Source: JAMXLO01 sp963726125
GTDB taxonomy: Bacteria > Pseudomonadota > Alphaproteobacteria > Acetobacterales > Acetobacteraceae
DNA length: 64,000 nt
Direction of reading: 5' to 3'
NCBI GenBank assembly: GCA_963726125.1
Contig: CAVSBG010000001.1
Location: 1-64,000, forward strand
Positions 19,001 through 28,320 of the stretch are shown here, piece by piece. Numbering within the stretch: position 1 is the stretch's first letter; each line of letters begins with the position of its first letter. Under the pieces are notes generated by a model. That model did not search any database. It was not told where the DNA came from and saw nothing but the letters and a program-made list of their open reading frames with translations. Made by a program: the position numbers and the translations under genes.

Positions 19001-19616
19001 CCTGAAGCCGCTGCATCTGATCATTCCGCCGGGAACATTCCTCTCGCCGCATCCGGGCGCGGCGGTGGTGGCGGGCAACACGGAGGTGTCGCAGGCAACC
19101 TGCAACGCGCTGTTCGGTGCACTGAAACCGATCGCGTGCTCGCAGGCGACGATGAACAACTTCCTGTTCGGCGACGCGACCCGGCAGTACTACGAGACGA
19201 TCTGCGGCGGCACCGGCGCGGGTCCCGGCTTCGACGGCACTTCGGCGATTCACTCGCACATGACGAACACGCGCATGACCGACCCCGAGGTGCTGGAACT
19301 GCGCTACCCGGTACGTCTGGAACGTTTCGCGATACGACGCGGCTCCGGCGGCAACGGCAAGTGGCACGGCGGCGACGGCGCCATCCGACGCATCCGGTTC
19401 CTGGAGCCGATGACGGCGGTCATCGTATCGTCTCGCCGCAAGGTGGCACCGTTCGGTCTGGAAGGCGGTGACGACGGTTCGGCCGGACTGCAATGGGTGG
19501 AGCGCGCCGACGGGTCGCGGGAGGTACTGACCGGTACGGACAGCGCCGAACTGAAGCCGGGCGACGTGTTCGTGATCGAGACGCCGGGCGGTGGCGGCTA
19601 CGGAGCCGCCGCCTGA
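16011..19616 (+). CDS. 5-oxoprolinase-like fused hydantoinase A/B protein
   Basis: 1201 residues, the size of fused ATP-dependent 5-oxoprolinases. The HyuA half (about 1-690) carries the two ASKHA ATPase phosphate loops: WIDRGGTFTDIVA at residue 8 and GFDMGGTSTDVALY at about 283. The HyuB half starts near residue 690 (RPDPVLLELFNNLFMNVAEQ) with HVPVHLGAMGES and GGTHLPDVTV later. It should open 5-oxoproline or another lactam/hydantoin using ATP. ATG at 16011 with AAGG upstream; a TTG lies one codon before. The frame is intact over 3.6 kb, unlike many neighbours. AsmA-like gene follows directly. Confidence 0.88.
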   Translation: MASDKWQFWIDRGGTFTDIVARDPKGHLSTHKLLSENPGRYRDAAIAGIKTVLGVSLDAPIPPGVVEAVKMGTTVATNALLERKGDRALLVVNRGFADALRIGNQARPRLFDLAITLPSMLYEEVVEVAGRVGVDGQEIEALDERAARQAFAAARAKGIAACAIVLIHAWKYPEHERRLAELAREAGFTQVSASHVVSPLLRLIPRGDTTVVDAYLSPILRRYVDQVAAELSDVRLYFMQSNGGLADASAFQGKDAILSGPAGGIVGAARTAAMAGLDHIIGFDMGGTSTDVALYAGGFERAFETAVAGVRMRAPMMAINTVAAGGGSILHFDGARFRVGPDSAGADPGPACYRNGGPLTVTDANVCVGKIQPRHFPAIFGPDGDQPLDADVVTAKFTSLAEEIAKATGQQRTPHQVAEGFLQIAVANMANAIKQVSVQKGHDATRFALQCFGGAGGQHACLVADALGMETVFIHPYAGVLSAYGMGLADQTVMREQAVETPLEPQAMAKLNELADRLEDQAKAALTAQGAEPTHITVQRNLHLRYSGTEAALIVALRREPEIVADFTAAHRARFGFTTPDRPLVVEAVAVEAIAPGETVTEATLATRVEGAPRAIDKIQMFTGDKDRTAPVFDRTELLAGDRISGPALIREANATTVVEPGWTAEVTALDHMMLRRTERLATRVDAGGDRPDPVLLELFNNLFMNVAEQTGTVLQNTSMSVNIKERLDFSCAIFDAEGFLVANAPHVPVHLGAMGESVRTVLNNRRHTLKPGDVVALNNPFNGGTHLPDVTVITPVFDENGGKILFFVGSRGHHADIGGITPGSTPPVSHTLEEEGVVIDDFLLVDGGHFRESELRALLAGAKYPARSPDVNVADIKAQVAANEKGVQELQRVVSLYGWPTVSAYMLHVMNNAEESVRRVIDRLGSGSFEYTMDSGLPLCVSVSVDRASRSAVVDFSGTGHQSESNFNSPPAVTRAAVLYVFRTLVADDIPLNDGCLKPLHLIIPPGTFLSPHPGAAVVAGNTEVSQATCNALFGALKPIACSQATMNNFLFGDATRQYYETICGGTGAGPGFDGTSAIHSHMTNTRMTDPEVLELRYPVRLERFAIRRGSGGNGKWHGGDGAIRRIRFLEPMTAVIVSSRRKVAPFGLEGGDDGSAGLQWVERADGSREVLTGTDSAELKPGDVFVIETPGGGGYGAAA

Positions 19617-19617
19617 C

Positions 19618-22536
19618 GTGCCTCGGATGCGCGCCTGGCTGATCGGACTTGCGGCGATCCTGGTGGTGGCGATCGTTGCGGTTTGGCAGGTGCCGCAATA
19701 CCTCGACTGGAACCGCTATCGCGCGACGCTGGAGGTGCTGGCATCAACGACGCTCGGACGGCCGGTGACGATACACGGGCCGATCACGCTTAGCCTGCTG
19801 CCGCAACCGGTGCTGACCGCGGCACAGGTCAGCATTGGCGGCGATGCCGCGTCCGACGTTTCGATCCGTGTCGAGGCACTGCGTCTGCGGGTGGCGCTGT
19901 GGCCGTTGCTCGGCGGGCGGGTCGACGCACGTGAGCTGGTGTTGCGCGGACCTGACCTGCTTGTGCCGTGGCCTGCCGAACCTGATGCGCTACGGAGGCG
20001 CGCACCGGCGTGGCTCGCCGCTTTCTCCGCGCGGATCGAAAATGGCCGATTGACCGTGGGACGCGTGAACTTCACAGGCATCGACGCGACGCTTGCGTCG
20101 TACGACGAAGGCGCGTCGTCGGCTTCCGGAACCGCGCAATTCAACAGGCAGGATTGGCATTTCACGGCGCGGACGACGTCGATTGGCGCTGATGGCGCTG
20201 CTGGCCTGAACGTTACGCTCGACGGTCAGGGCAACGCGAATGGGCTTGGCGCCAGCATTTCTGGACGGATCGGGCCGGATGGCACGTTTGCCGGCACGAT
20301 CAGCAGCCGAGGCGGCAATCTTGCTCTGCTGCTGCCCACGCCTCCTGTGCCATTTCGCGCGGACGGACGGCTGACTATTGGCGGCGGCCTGGTGGCGATC
20401 GATGACCTGGCGTTGGAGCTCGGTGGTGCGCCGGCGACTGGTGCCGTGGCTCTGCGTGTTGCGCCCAATCAACGTCTGGACATTGCATTGTCGGCCGGGC
20501 GGCTGGACTTCGCTGCGTGGCTGCCGGCGTTGTTGGATGCCGGCACGACTGTCGGCGGCATCGATCTGCCGACGGGAATCGATTTCTCGACCGCTTCGGC
20601 TGAGCTTGGCGGCGGCACCGTGCAACGGGTGCACGCGACATTCGACCTTGCGAACGGCGCGTTGATGCTGCGCGAGGCCGAGGCCGTGCTGCCTGGAAAC
20701 GCACGATTGCACCTGACCGGGCGCATCACCCGCGGTGACGACGCGCAGCGGCGCTTCGAGGGCAATGCGGCATTCGATGCCCCAGTATTGCGGACGACGC
20801 TGCGATGGCTGGAAGGCGCCACTCCGGGACTGGTGCCGGACACCGTCGAACGGTTGCCGGGAACCGTGCTGCAAAGGGCCAGTGTATATGCGCACGTAGT
20901 TGCGGACAGCAGTGACGTCCAGCTGCTGCAGCTCGGCGGCAATATCGATGATTCAACCGTCGCCGGCAGCATCGAATTCAGAAATGGCAGGCCGCCGGCC
21001 ATCGTGGCTGACCTGTCTGTGGGATACATGGCGCTGGATGGCTGGTTGCCGGCATGGCCACTGGAGCTGCCTCACTTCAATGCCGCGCTGCATCTGGCGA
21101 TCGATGCGGCAACCCTCGCCGGAAATAACATACGCAATGCCGCGATCGATGGGGCGATCGAGGATGGGACGATCTCGCTCCGTCATGCCAGTGCGGTGGT
21201 TGACCGCGTGATCCTGTCGGCCGCCGGCACGCTTGGGAAGGACGGAGTGGTCTCGAACGGCGCGTTCACCCTGGAGGCGTCGGATGGGGCGCGGTTGCAG
21301 GCGGCGTTGCCGCAAGCCTGGCAAGCCACGCGAGCGCTTTGGCAGGGGCCGGTGAAGCTGGCGGTGCAGGCGGCCGGCCCGCTCGACGCCTTGTCGCTGG
21401 GAATTCGGCTCAATCTGTCCGACGCTAACCTGGACGCCAGGCCTGTCGTCAATCTCCGCAACGGGCAGTGGACGGGCGAGCTTACGATCCGCCATCCCGG
21501 AGCACCTCGGTTTGTATCGGCGATCGGTCTGCCCGAGCGGCTGGGTCTGCCGAACCTGCCGCAATTGCTGGGTGACGGGTCGTTTTCGTTGACCGCGCGG
21601 CTCAGCGGAACGCCGAACACGGTCAGCGCCGACCGTTTCGAGATGACGGCAGGAGACGTGCGCCTCGGCGGCAGGATTGCGCTCGACGCGAGCGGTGCCT
21701 TGCCGCGCGTGAGTGGGGAGATCAGTACGGATGCGCTCGCCGTGCCGCTGCCGAATGGGGGGTCCAACGTGCCGATGCCGGTTGGCATGTTGCATGGCTG
21801 GACAGCCGACTTGGGTGTGACCAGCGGAAAGTTGGTGATCGGATCAGGTCCGGAGCTTCACGACGTCAAGGCAACCATTGCGGTGAACGGCGACGCGCTA
21901 CGGATCGAAGAGCTCACTGCCGGCCTCGATGGTGGCACGCTGTCTGGTAGCGGTGTGTTCAATGCGGCGGCCAGCCCGCCTTTGTTGGTGTTACAAGCCC
22001 GGCTGAACAGTGTCGCAATTGGCAATGCGCTGACTGGGACGCCGGTGGACCTGAAATCGGGGTCGGTGACCGGCAGTCTCGATCTGAGCGCTAGCGGCTA
22101 TAGCCCGGCAACTGTTCTTGCGACGGTCGCCGGGCACATCGCCGTGACTATCAGCGACGGCACGCTAATGGGCTTCGATTTGCCGCACATGCAGGCAGCC
22201 ATGGAAAACCCGGATGCGGCGGCGCTGGAGACTGCGGCGAGCGAGGCGATGGCGGGTGGAACAACGGCGTTCGACGAACTGCGATTTGCCGCTGTGCTCG
22301 ATCACGGTGATCTGCTGCTGGAGACCGCCCGAATGAAGGGTGGTTCCGGCGAGGCCAACGCGTCCGGCGATGTGAACCTGCCAACGCAGATGATGGACTT
22401 GCGCATCGTGCTGCGTCCCAACGCATCGCGTCCGGTACCCGACATTGCGCTCCGCCTGACCGGCCCGCTGGATCATCCGCAACGGACGCCGGAACTCGCG
22501 GGACTGGCACGGTTCGTCGCCGAGCGCGCGCATTGA
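19618..22536 (+). CDS. AsmA-family protein
   Basis: About 970 residues. One N-terminal membrane helix (WLIGLAAILVVAIVAVW) is followed by the AsmA signature PQYLDWNRYRATLEVLASTTLGRPV and a long beta-rich periplasmic region. The C-terminal AsmA_2-like part contains GSGVFNAAASPPLL, KSGSVTGSLDLSASGYSP and DVNLPTQMMDLRIVL. AsmA-like proteins bridge the periplasm and move phospholipids towards the outer membrane. Start options are GTG 19591, GTG 19618 (1 nt after the upstream stop) and ATG 19627; all keep the helix. Closely linked to the oxoprolinase gene but with no obvious functional tie. Confidence 0.8.
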   Translation: MPRMRAWLIGLAAILVVAIVAVWQVPQYLDWNRYRATLEVLASTTLGRPVTIHGPITLSLLPQPVLTAAQVSIGGDAASDVSIRVEALRLRVALWPLLGGRVDARELVLRGPDLLVPWPAEPDALRRRAPAWLAAFSARIENGRLTVGRVNFTGIDATLASYDEGASSASGTAQFNRQDWHFTARTTSIGADGAAGLNVTLDGQGNANGLGASISGRIGPDGTFAGTISSRGGNLALLLPTPPVPFRADGRLTIGGGLVAIDDLALELGGAPATGAVALRVAPNQRLDIALSAGRLDFAAWLPALLDAGTTVGGIDLPTGIDFSTASAELGGGTVQRVHATFDLANGALMLREAEAVLPGNARLHLTGRITRGDDAQRRFEGNAAFDAPVLRTTLRWLEGATPGLVPDTVERLPGTVLQRASVYAHVVADSSDVQLLQLGGNIDDSTVAGSIEFRNGRPPAIVADLSVGYMALDGWLPAWPLELPHFNAALHLAIDAATLAGNNIRNAAIDGAIEDGTISLRHASAVVDRVILSAAGTLGKDGVVSNGAFTLEASDGARLQAALPQAWQATRALWQGPVKLAVQAAGPLDALSLGIRLNLSDANLDARPVVNLRNGQWTGELTIRHPGAPRFVSAIGLPERLGLPNLPQLLGDGSFSLTARLSGTPNTVSADRFEMTAGDVRLGGRIALDASGALPRVSGEISTDALAVPLPNGGSNVPMPVGMLHGWTADLGVTSGKLVIGSGPELHDVKATIAVNGDALRIEELTAGLDGGTLSGSGVFNAAASPPLLVLQARLNSVAIGNALTGTPVDLKSGSVTGSLDLSASGYSPATVLATVAGHIAVTISDGTLMGFDLPHMQAAMENPDAAALETAASEAMAGGTTAFDELRFAAVLDHGDLLLETARMKGGSGEANASGDVNLPTQMMDLRIVLRPNASRPVPDIALRLTGPLDHPQRTPELAGLARFVAERAH

Positions 22537-22538
22537 CA

Positions 22539-23937
22539 TCAACGCGGCCACAACATGAAGGCCGCAACGATGGCGGCCCAGGCGAGCACCAAGGCTGACG
22601 CAGCAAACGGTGCGTTCCATCTGGAGGTCACCGTCCACGGCGATACCTCGGCCCAGCGTGCGGTGATGATGGCGGAGCTGGACATCGGGGTCATGGTGAC
22701 GCCGAGGCCCCAGCCCAACATGCATGCGAACGCCAGCACCGCTGGGGGCAATCCAAGCGCGCGAAGGATCCGGAATGACGGCGCCCACGAGCGCGACCAT
22801 TGCCACGGGATTGAGACCGAGTTGTCCGGTGGCGATCAACAGCAGCGGGATAAGCAGCGGAATGGTGAGCGGAGGCAGCGTCGCGATCAGCGGCGTGATC
22901 CCCGTGCCTGGCAGCAGATTGCCGATGGCGACGCCCATGAAACCGGAGGCGCCGAGTACGGTTGCCTCGGCGCGGATGGTTGGCACACGCAGCAGGAACC
23001 GCTCGGCGCGGCGTCGCAGCAGACCAGGCAAGCGGTACCTCGCCGGACCGGCGAAGCGCCAGGACTGCACGGTGAGCCACACTGCGGCGATCAGCGGCAC
23101 GACCAGCGTCACGCCGGCAACGACGGAGATGCCGAACAGGACTGCCGTCGCTTCGGAGAGCAGCATGACCAGCAGGATGAGGCCGATGATACGGCTGTGG
23201 ATCATCCAGGACTCGGTCGTGACGGGCCGTGTACCGCCGCGGGTTTGCAGGCGCGCGCCGGACAGACGATCCTCGAGCCAGCCAAGTGCCGCCATGCCAA
23301 CGGCCACCATGAAGGCTATCGGCAATAGCAACCGCATTGGTGCGGCGGGAACCGCGGTGGAAACCACAGCCGTCATGATGTTGATCGGGCTCCAGCAGTT
23401 CATCACGCAAAAGCCTCGATAGATCGCCAGCAACATGCGTCTTGTCCGAATGGCACGGATGGCTTGCGAACCGCCGGCAGCTTCCAGGGTGTTGGCACGC
23501 ATCACCATTGCCGCGAGCAACTCGATTGCGCCGTAGGACAGCGTGATGCCGAACATGTGGCCGCCCGCGGTCAGTGCCGCATAACGCCGTCCGGGCGGCT
23601 GTGCCACCAGGTGCTGGCCGCAGCGGCGCACCAGCGGGCTGGTTTCCGCGGCGTCGCGCAATGTCGTGAGTGCCACGAAGAACACGGCGTAGCTGGCACC
23701 GCGGCGCCAGCCAGCGAGGAACAGCAGCGACGGGTCCGCGGCGAGCAGCACGCCGACCATGCCGATGGCGAACAATGCAACGAACAGCACCTGGGCGTAG
23801 CGGCGCTGGCGACGGAACTCGAGCAACAGGAAGAGCAGGATTGCGAGGCCTGCGAGATCGCCCGCGTGAGCCACATGCGCTAGCTGATCGGCCAGCGTCG
23901 CGGCCCAGGCGATGACGTAGCACCAAGCGCTCAGCAC
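22539..23937 (-). pseudogene. Multi-pass membrane protein, transporter-like, frameshifted
   Basis: About 465 residues if reassembled, with some ten or more hydrophobic segments (ILLFLLLEFRR, AGGHMFGITLSYGAIELLAAMV, CVMNCWSPINIMTAVV). The frame breaks near 22768: the first part ends at MVALVGAVIPD, and the last helices (PPAVLAFACMLGWGLGVTMTPMS, then SALVLAWAAIVAAFMLWPR) continue in the adjacent frame to a stop at 22539. I do not recognise the family with confidence; the paired re-entrant-like glycine-rich segments suggest an ion-transporter superfamily permease. It starts with GTG at 23937 and is convergent with asmA, 2 bp apart. Confidence 0.65.
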
Positions 23938-24054
23938 GATGACCGTTCAACAAAAAGGGGAGATGGCGCATCCTGCCGTGCCGCGCGGCGTCTGGACAGG
24001 GGTAGGCCGGGCGCGTAACGCTCGCGGTCACACACCCATGCACAAGGGGCCACC

Positions 24055-24699
24055 ATGCTGTTCGAGTTCGACAAGACTCCCGACCAGAACATCTACAAGC
24101 TGCTGGTTTCGACTGTGGTGCCTCGGCCGATTGCATGGGTGACGACACAGGATATCGATGGCACGGTGAACGCGGCACCATTCTCCTTCTTCAATGCGGT
24201 GTCGGGCAATCCACCTGTCGTCGCCATCGGCATCGGTGGACGCGCACCGGGGGACGTGAAGGACACTGGCGGCAACATTCGCAGGACCGGGGAGTTCGTG
24301 GTGAACCTGGTCAGCAACGCGCTGGCCGAGAAAATGAACATCACCGCAATCGACTTCGACAAGGGTGTCAACGAACTTGCGGAAGCCGGGCTCGCGACCG
24401 CGCCTTGCTCGCGCGTCAAGCCACCGCGCATTGCGGAAAGCCCGGTGTCGTTCGAATGCGAGCGGCTGGTGATTGTCGAAGTGGGCGTTGATCGTGCGGT
24501 GGTGCTCGGCCGCGTGGTCGCCATCCATGTGGCGGACGAGTTCGTACTCGATCCGGTGAAGTGCTACATTGATACGCCGAAGCTCGATCTGATCGGGCGC
24601 ATGCATGGCAGCGGTTGGTACGCCCGCACGACGGATCGCTTCGACATGCCACGCATCGATGTGGCCGATTGGCCGGTGCGTGCGAAGGCGGCCGAGTAG
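24055..24699 (+). CDS. Flavin reductase family (FMN-binding split barrel) protein
   Basis: 214 residues. VSTVVPRPIAWVTTQDIDG near residue 18 and NAAPFSFFNAVSGNPP are the flavin_reduct domain signature, and the C-terminus GRMHGSGWYARTTDRFDMPR is typical of the DUF447/YP_-type flavoprotein oxygenase-like members. It binds FMN and may reduce it for a monooxygenase or act itself as an oxidoreductase. It is cytosolic and monocistronic, divergent from the membrane protein gene by 117 bp. Confidence 0.85.
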   Translation: MLFEFDKTPDQNIYKLLVSTVVPRPIAWVTTQDIDGTVNAAPFSFFNAVSGNPPVVAIGIGGRAPGDVKDTGGNIRRTGEFVVNLVSNALAEKMNITAIDFDKGVNELAEAGLATAPCSRVKPPRIAESPVSFECERLVIVEVGVDRAVVLGRVVAIHVADEFVLDPVKCYIDTPKLDLIGRMHGSGWYARTTDRFDMPRIDVADWPVRAKAAE

Positions 24700-24836
24700 T
24701 CAAAGCCACGGCTGCCGCTCACGCCACGTTGAGGCGCGGAAACATCAGGTGATTCCCGTTCGCGTGATACCATGCATCGCTCGGGGTTGCCGCGCGTTCT
24801 CCTCCTGATTGCGTATCAGGAGAGGAGCAATTCCCC

Positions 24837-25151
24837 ATGAAGAAGTTGCATATTTTGAGCTTGGCGAGCGCTCTCGTTATTGGCACTGCGACCGCGGGCT
24901 TCGCTGCGACCAGCTCTGATTCGACGGGGGGGCCAGCCGCGAACACGACCAGCCCGTCGACGACAACCACGGTGGTTCCGGGCAGCACGTCCTCCGCGAT
25001 GACTGGTCCGGGCGGCCCGTACGCTACGCCCAGCCCGGCGCCGACCGCAGCGACAGTTGGATCGACCGGTTCAATGACTCGTGACGCGGCCAACCCGAAC
25101 GGCGCCCAAAAGCCGGCCGGTGGCGATAACGGCGGTGGCGGTAAGCGGTAA
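24837..25151 (+). CDS. Small secreted Thr/Ser/Pro/Gly-rich protein
   Basis: 104 residues. A clear Sec signal peptide (MKKLHILSLASALVIGTATA, cleavage near GFAA) is followed by a low-complexity mature part of Thr, Ser, Pro and Gly, including TTTTVV and GGDNGGGGKR, with no cysteines. AGGAGAGGAG lies 10 nt before the ATG, a strong ribosome-binding site that supports a real, well-translated gene. I recognise no family; similar short disordered exported proteins occur in Acetobacteraceae. It stands alone between the flavin reductase and the SpoVR operon. Confidence 0.7.
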   Translation: MKKLHILSLASALVIGTATAGFAATSSDSTGGPAANTTSPSTTTTVVPGSTSSAMTGPGGPYATPSPAPTAATVGSTGSMTRDAANPNGAQKPAGGDNGGGGKR

Positions 25152-25177
25152 CATCGCTATCGTCCGCATTGACTAGG

Positions 25178-25212
25178 AAAAAAGGGGAGCCGGCGGGACG
25201 TCGCCGGCTCCC
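25178..25212 (-). terminator. Intrinsic terminator of the prkA-DUF444-SpoVR operon
   Basis: Inverted repeat GGGAGCCGGCG (25185-25195) and CGCCGGCTCCC (25202-25212) with a 6-nt loop. Read on the minus strand the stem is followed by a run of six T (complement of 25178-25183), the classical layout. It lies about 205 bp beyond the fusion gene's stop. On the plus strand it could also end the small secreted protein transcript, though without a good U tract. Confidence 0.75.
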
Positions 25213-25416
25213 TTCGCATTTGGGTGCAGCGGGTGGCTGAATTTGATACTGCGGCTTCACCAGCAATTCGCATAGGTCGCGGGGCCCGGCCATCGGTGAG
25301 GAGCCGGGGACGTGACGTGAGCCTGCCGTGAGCATGAGGAACCGGGCCGGTAAAGGCCAGGGGGTATTGACGGTGAGGCGCCAACGCGGCCCCCGGACGG
25401 ATGACGCGCCGGGGGA

Positions 25417-28290
25417 TCAGTCTGGTTGCAGGACCCCGCCCCGTGGCGTTGCCGCGTGCTCCTTCAATACGGAGTCGCTGGCCGGATCGACCTCTTTCAT
25501 CAGCACGTCATAGCCCCAGAGATCGGCTAGGTGCTGGAGCACGAAGCGAGCGTCGCGCTCCTCCAGGAGCACGCGGTTCAATGCGCGATGATGCAGGATC
25601 AGTCGGCGATCGCCAGCCAGATTGACGTCGACGACCTGAATGTCGGGCAGCATCCAGGCAATGTCATACTGCCGCGCCAAGGTGCGCTGGATCTTGCGAT
25701 AGCCGCGCTCGTCGTGGATCGCCTCAACGCGCAGGTTTGGCTCATTCGCGTCATCGAGCACGTGGAACAACCCGAATTCGCGGATCATCCGTGGACTGAG
25801 GAACTGCAGGATGAAGCTCTCGTCGCGATAGTTCGCCCATACGTCGCGAAGCACTGCCATCGGATCAGACGCACCCGCGATCGCCGGGAACCATTGCATG
25901 TCCTCGGCTGTCGGTTCGGTGCAGATGCGTTCGATGTCGCGCATCATCGCGAAGCCCAGCGCATACGGATTGATGCCGGAATAGCGCGGATCGTCGAAGT
26001 CTGGCTGGAATACGACGTTGGTATGGGAGCGCAGAAACTCCACCATGTTGCCGTCGGTCAGCAGACCCTTCTCGTGCAGGCGGTTCATGATGCGGTAGTG
26101 CACGTAGGTGGCGCAGCCCTCGTTCATAAGTTTGGTCTGCGACTGCGGGTAGAAGTATTGCGCTATGATGCGAACGATCCGGAGTATCTCGCGTTGCCAG
26201 GGTTGCAGCCGGGGCGCGGTCTTTTCCAGGAAATAGAGGATGTTCTCCTGCGGAAGCTGCAACAGGGCGCGGCGGCGTTCTTCGGCGGAGGCGTCTTCTT
26301 TCGCAGCCTCCTTCGCCGGGACGGTTCGCCACAGATCGTTGAAGACGCGCTCGTCGTGCTCGCGGCGCTCCTTCGCGCGTAGCTCCTCGGAACGCAGGTC
26401 CGCGGGACGGGGACGCGGATAACGATGCACGCCATGGCTCATCAGCGCGTGCGCGGCATCGAGCAGGCGTTCCACCGCCGTCTCGCCATAGCGTTCCTCG
26501 CAGTGCGCGATATAGCCGCGGGCGAATTCCAGATAGTCGAGAATGCCGTCGGCATCGGTCCACTGCTTGAAGACGTAGTTGTTCTTGAAGAAGTGGTTGT
26601 GGCCGAACGCAGCGTGGGCGATCACCAACGTCTGCATCGTGGCCGTGTTCTCCTCCATGATGTAGCTGATGCATGGATTGGAGTTGATCACGATCTCATA
26701 GGCGAGGCCCTGCATGCCGGCGCGATACATTGCCTCGTTGCGGGCGAAGTGTTTGCCGAACGACCAGTGCTTGTAGAACAGCGGCATGCCGATGGAGGAA
26801 TAGGCATCCAGCATCTGTTCGGTGCCGATGACCTCGATCTGGTTCGGATAGACGTCCAGCCCGAGCTCATCGATCGCGATCCGCTCGATCGCGTCGTGCA
26901 CGCGCTGGATGGTGCCGAATTCCCAGTCCGCACCTTCGAACAACGGACGTTCGGCTCGGATGGTGCCGCCAAAATCGTTCATGACTTCAGCTCCAGCGGT
27001 GGCCTGCTGTTTCTTGGCGAAGAGTTCGCGAAAGACCGGATAGATGTCGCGGCGGTGGCCGACCTTGCGCATGGCCATCGGCGCGCCGGTTTTGCAGATT
27101 GCAGTGTAGGTCTGCCACAGATCGGAGTCGCGGCGGATGAAGCCGGGCGGGAAGTGCTCGGAATCGCGGCCAACTTCCAGGTAGGCATAGTACTGGCAGA
27201 CCGGCAGGATGCTGTCGATCAGAAGCGCCGCGGTCTTGTCGTTGTCGGACGCCGTATTGTCACCGTCTGAGGCCTGGGCGGCGTAGATGTTCCACGAGTT
27301 GGGACTGTAGCGCTCGTCCACAATGCCCTGCATTTCCTCCAGCGCCGTGGACACGACGGTGCCGCCAGTTTCCGGCGAGTGGAAGAATGTATCCTCGTCC
27401 ACTTCCTGCGCCTGATGCGTGTGGCGAATGAACACCACGTCGACATTCTTGTAGCGGCGCTTGAGGAAAATATAGAGCAGCACATAGAATCGCTTGGCGA
27501 GGTCCTTCATGTGCTCGGTCATCGAACCGGACACGTCCATCAGGCAGAACATGACCGCCTGTGCCACCGGCTTGGGCTGCGCCGTGAACATCCGGTAGCG
27601 CACGTCGAGCGGATCGATATAAGGGATCAGGCTGGCACGCCGCAGCTTGCGGGTCAGTTCCTCTTCGAGTTCCAGTCGGCGCGCGCTCTGCTCGCCGTCC
27701 GCGCTCAACGCGGCGATCTCGTCGCGAAGTTGCTGGAGTTCGCCGGGCTTGGGCCGCTTCAACGCAATGCGGCGCGACAGGCTGTTGCGGACGGTGCGCA
27801 GCAACGCGAGGTTGGCCGGTGACCCGGTGACCGAGTACCCGGCGCGATGCCAACTGACACTTTCAGTATCGACGACTCGGCGCTTCGCCAAGTCCGGGAG
27901 TTCGAGGTCTTCCAGGAACAGATCGACGAATTCATCGCGGGATAGGGCGAAGCGGAAATCGTCCTGACCCTCGCCGTCGGGACTGCCCTCGGAGCCGCCA
28001 CCGCCGGCGCCGCCCTGCGGCCGCGGGATCGTGTCGCCTTCGATGTACTGCTTGTTGCCTGGCAGCAGGTGGTCACGCAGGCCACCCGAGGAACTGCGAT
28101 GGAACGAAGGTTCGTGCACCCCTTGGGCGGGCAGCGCGACCTCCCCCGCCTGATCGGCATCCTTGATGCTCCGGCTCGCCGAGCTTTCATGCACCGCCTT
28201 GCGGATCAGTGACTTGGCACGGCGCATGAACCGTTGCCGGTTGGCGAGGTTCTTACCGCTGGGATTGAGACGGCGGTCGACGATATGCAT
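25417..28290 (-). CDS. DUF444 (YeaH-like) VWA protein joined in frame to SpoVR
   Basis: 957 residues. Residues 1-435 are DUF444/YeaH: start IVDRRLNPSGKNLANRQRF, a VWA MIDAS site LMDVSGSM near residue 252, end VFRELFAKKQQ. Residues 437-957 are SpoVR (YcgB-like): DLYPNQIEVIG-type region, HWSFGKHF, VINSNPCISYIMEEN, SGINPYALGFAMM. In E. coli and most proteobacteria these are separate genes that accompany prkA in starvation/stress response. The SpoVR part has its own ATG at 26982 with GGAG 8 nt upstream, and a TGA exists in another frame just before it. The fusion could therefore be real or the product of a one-base indel near 27000. Confidence 0.88.
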   Translation of the reverse strand: MHIVDRRLNPSGKNLANRQRFMRRAKSLIRKAVHESSASRSIKDADQAGEVALPAQGVHEPSFHRSSSGGLRDHLLPGNKQYIEGDTIPRPQGGAGGGGSEGSPDGEGQDDFRFALSRDEFVDLFLEDLELPDLAKRRVVDTESVSWHRAGYSVTGSPANLALLRTVRNSLSRRIALKRPKPGELQQLRDEIAALSADGEQSARRLELEEELTRKLRRASLIPYIDPLDVRYRMFTAQPKPVAQAVMFCLMDVSGSMTEHMKDLAKRFYVLLYIFLKRRYKNVDVVFIRHTHQAQEVDEDTFFHSPETGGTVVSTALEEMQGIVDERYSPNSWNIYAAQASDGDNTASDNDKTAALLIDSILPVCQYYAYLEVGRDSEHFPPGFIRRDSDLWQTYTAICKTGAPMAMRKVGHRRDIYPVFRELFAKKQQATAGAEVMNDFGGTIRAERPLFEGADWEFGTIQRVHDAIERIAIDELGLDVYPNQIEVIGTEQMLDAYSSIGMPLFYKHWSFGKHFARNEAMYRAGMQGLAYEIVINSNPCISYIMEENTATMQTLVIAHAAFGHNHFFKNNYVFKQWTDADGILDYLEFARGYIAHCEERYGETAVERLLDAAHALMSHGVHRYPRPRPADLRSEELRAKERREHDERVFNDLWRTVPAKEAAKEDASAEERRRALLQLPQENILYFLEKTAPRLQPWQREILRIVRIIAQYFYPQSQTKLMNEGCATYVHYRIMNRLHEKGLLTDGNMVEFLRSHTNVVFQPDFDDPRYSGINPYALGFAMMRDIERICTEPTAEDMQWFPAIAGASDPMAVLRDVWANYRDESFILQFLSPRMIREFGLFHVLDDANEPNLRVEAIHDERGYRKIQRTLARQYDIAWMLPDIQVVDVNLAGDRRLILHHRALNRVLLEERDARFVLQHLADLWGYDVLMKEVDPASDSVLKEHAATPRGGVLQPD

Positions 28291-28320
28291 GAAATTGCCT
28301 GTTCCGGTGGGTCCTCTTTT

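Noticed and set aside
17274..19493. 739-residue minus-strand open frame inside the oxoprolinase gene
   Set aside because: The plus strand has a full, motif-rich 1201-residue protein; the antisense frame is His/Arg-rich with no family pattern.
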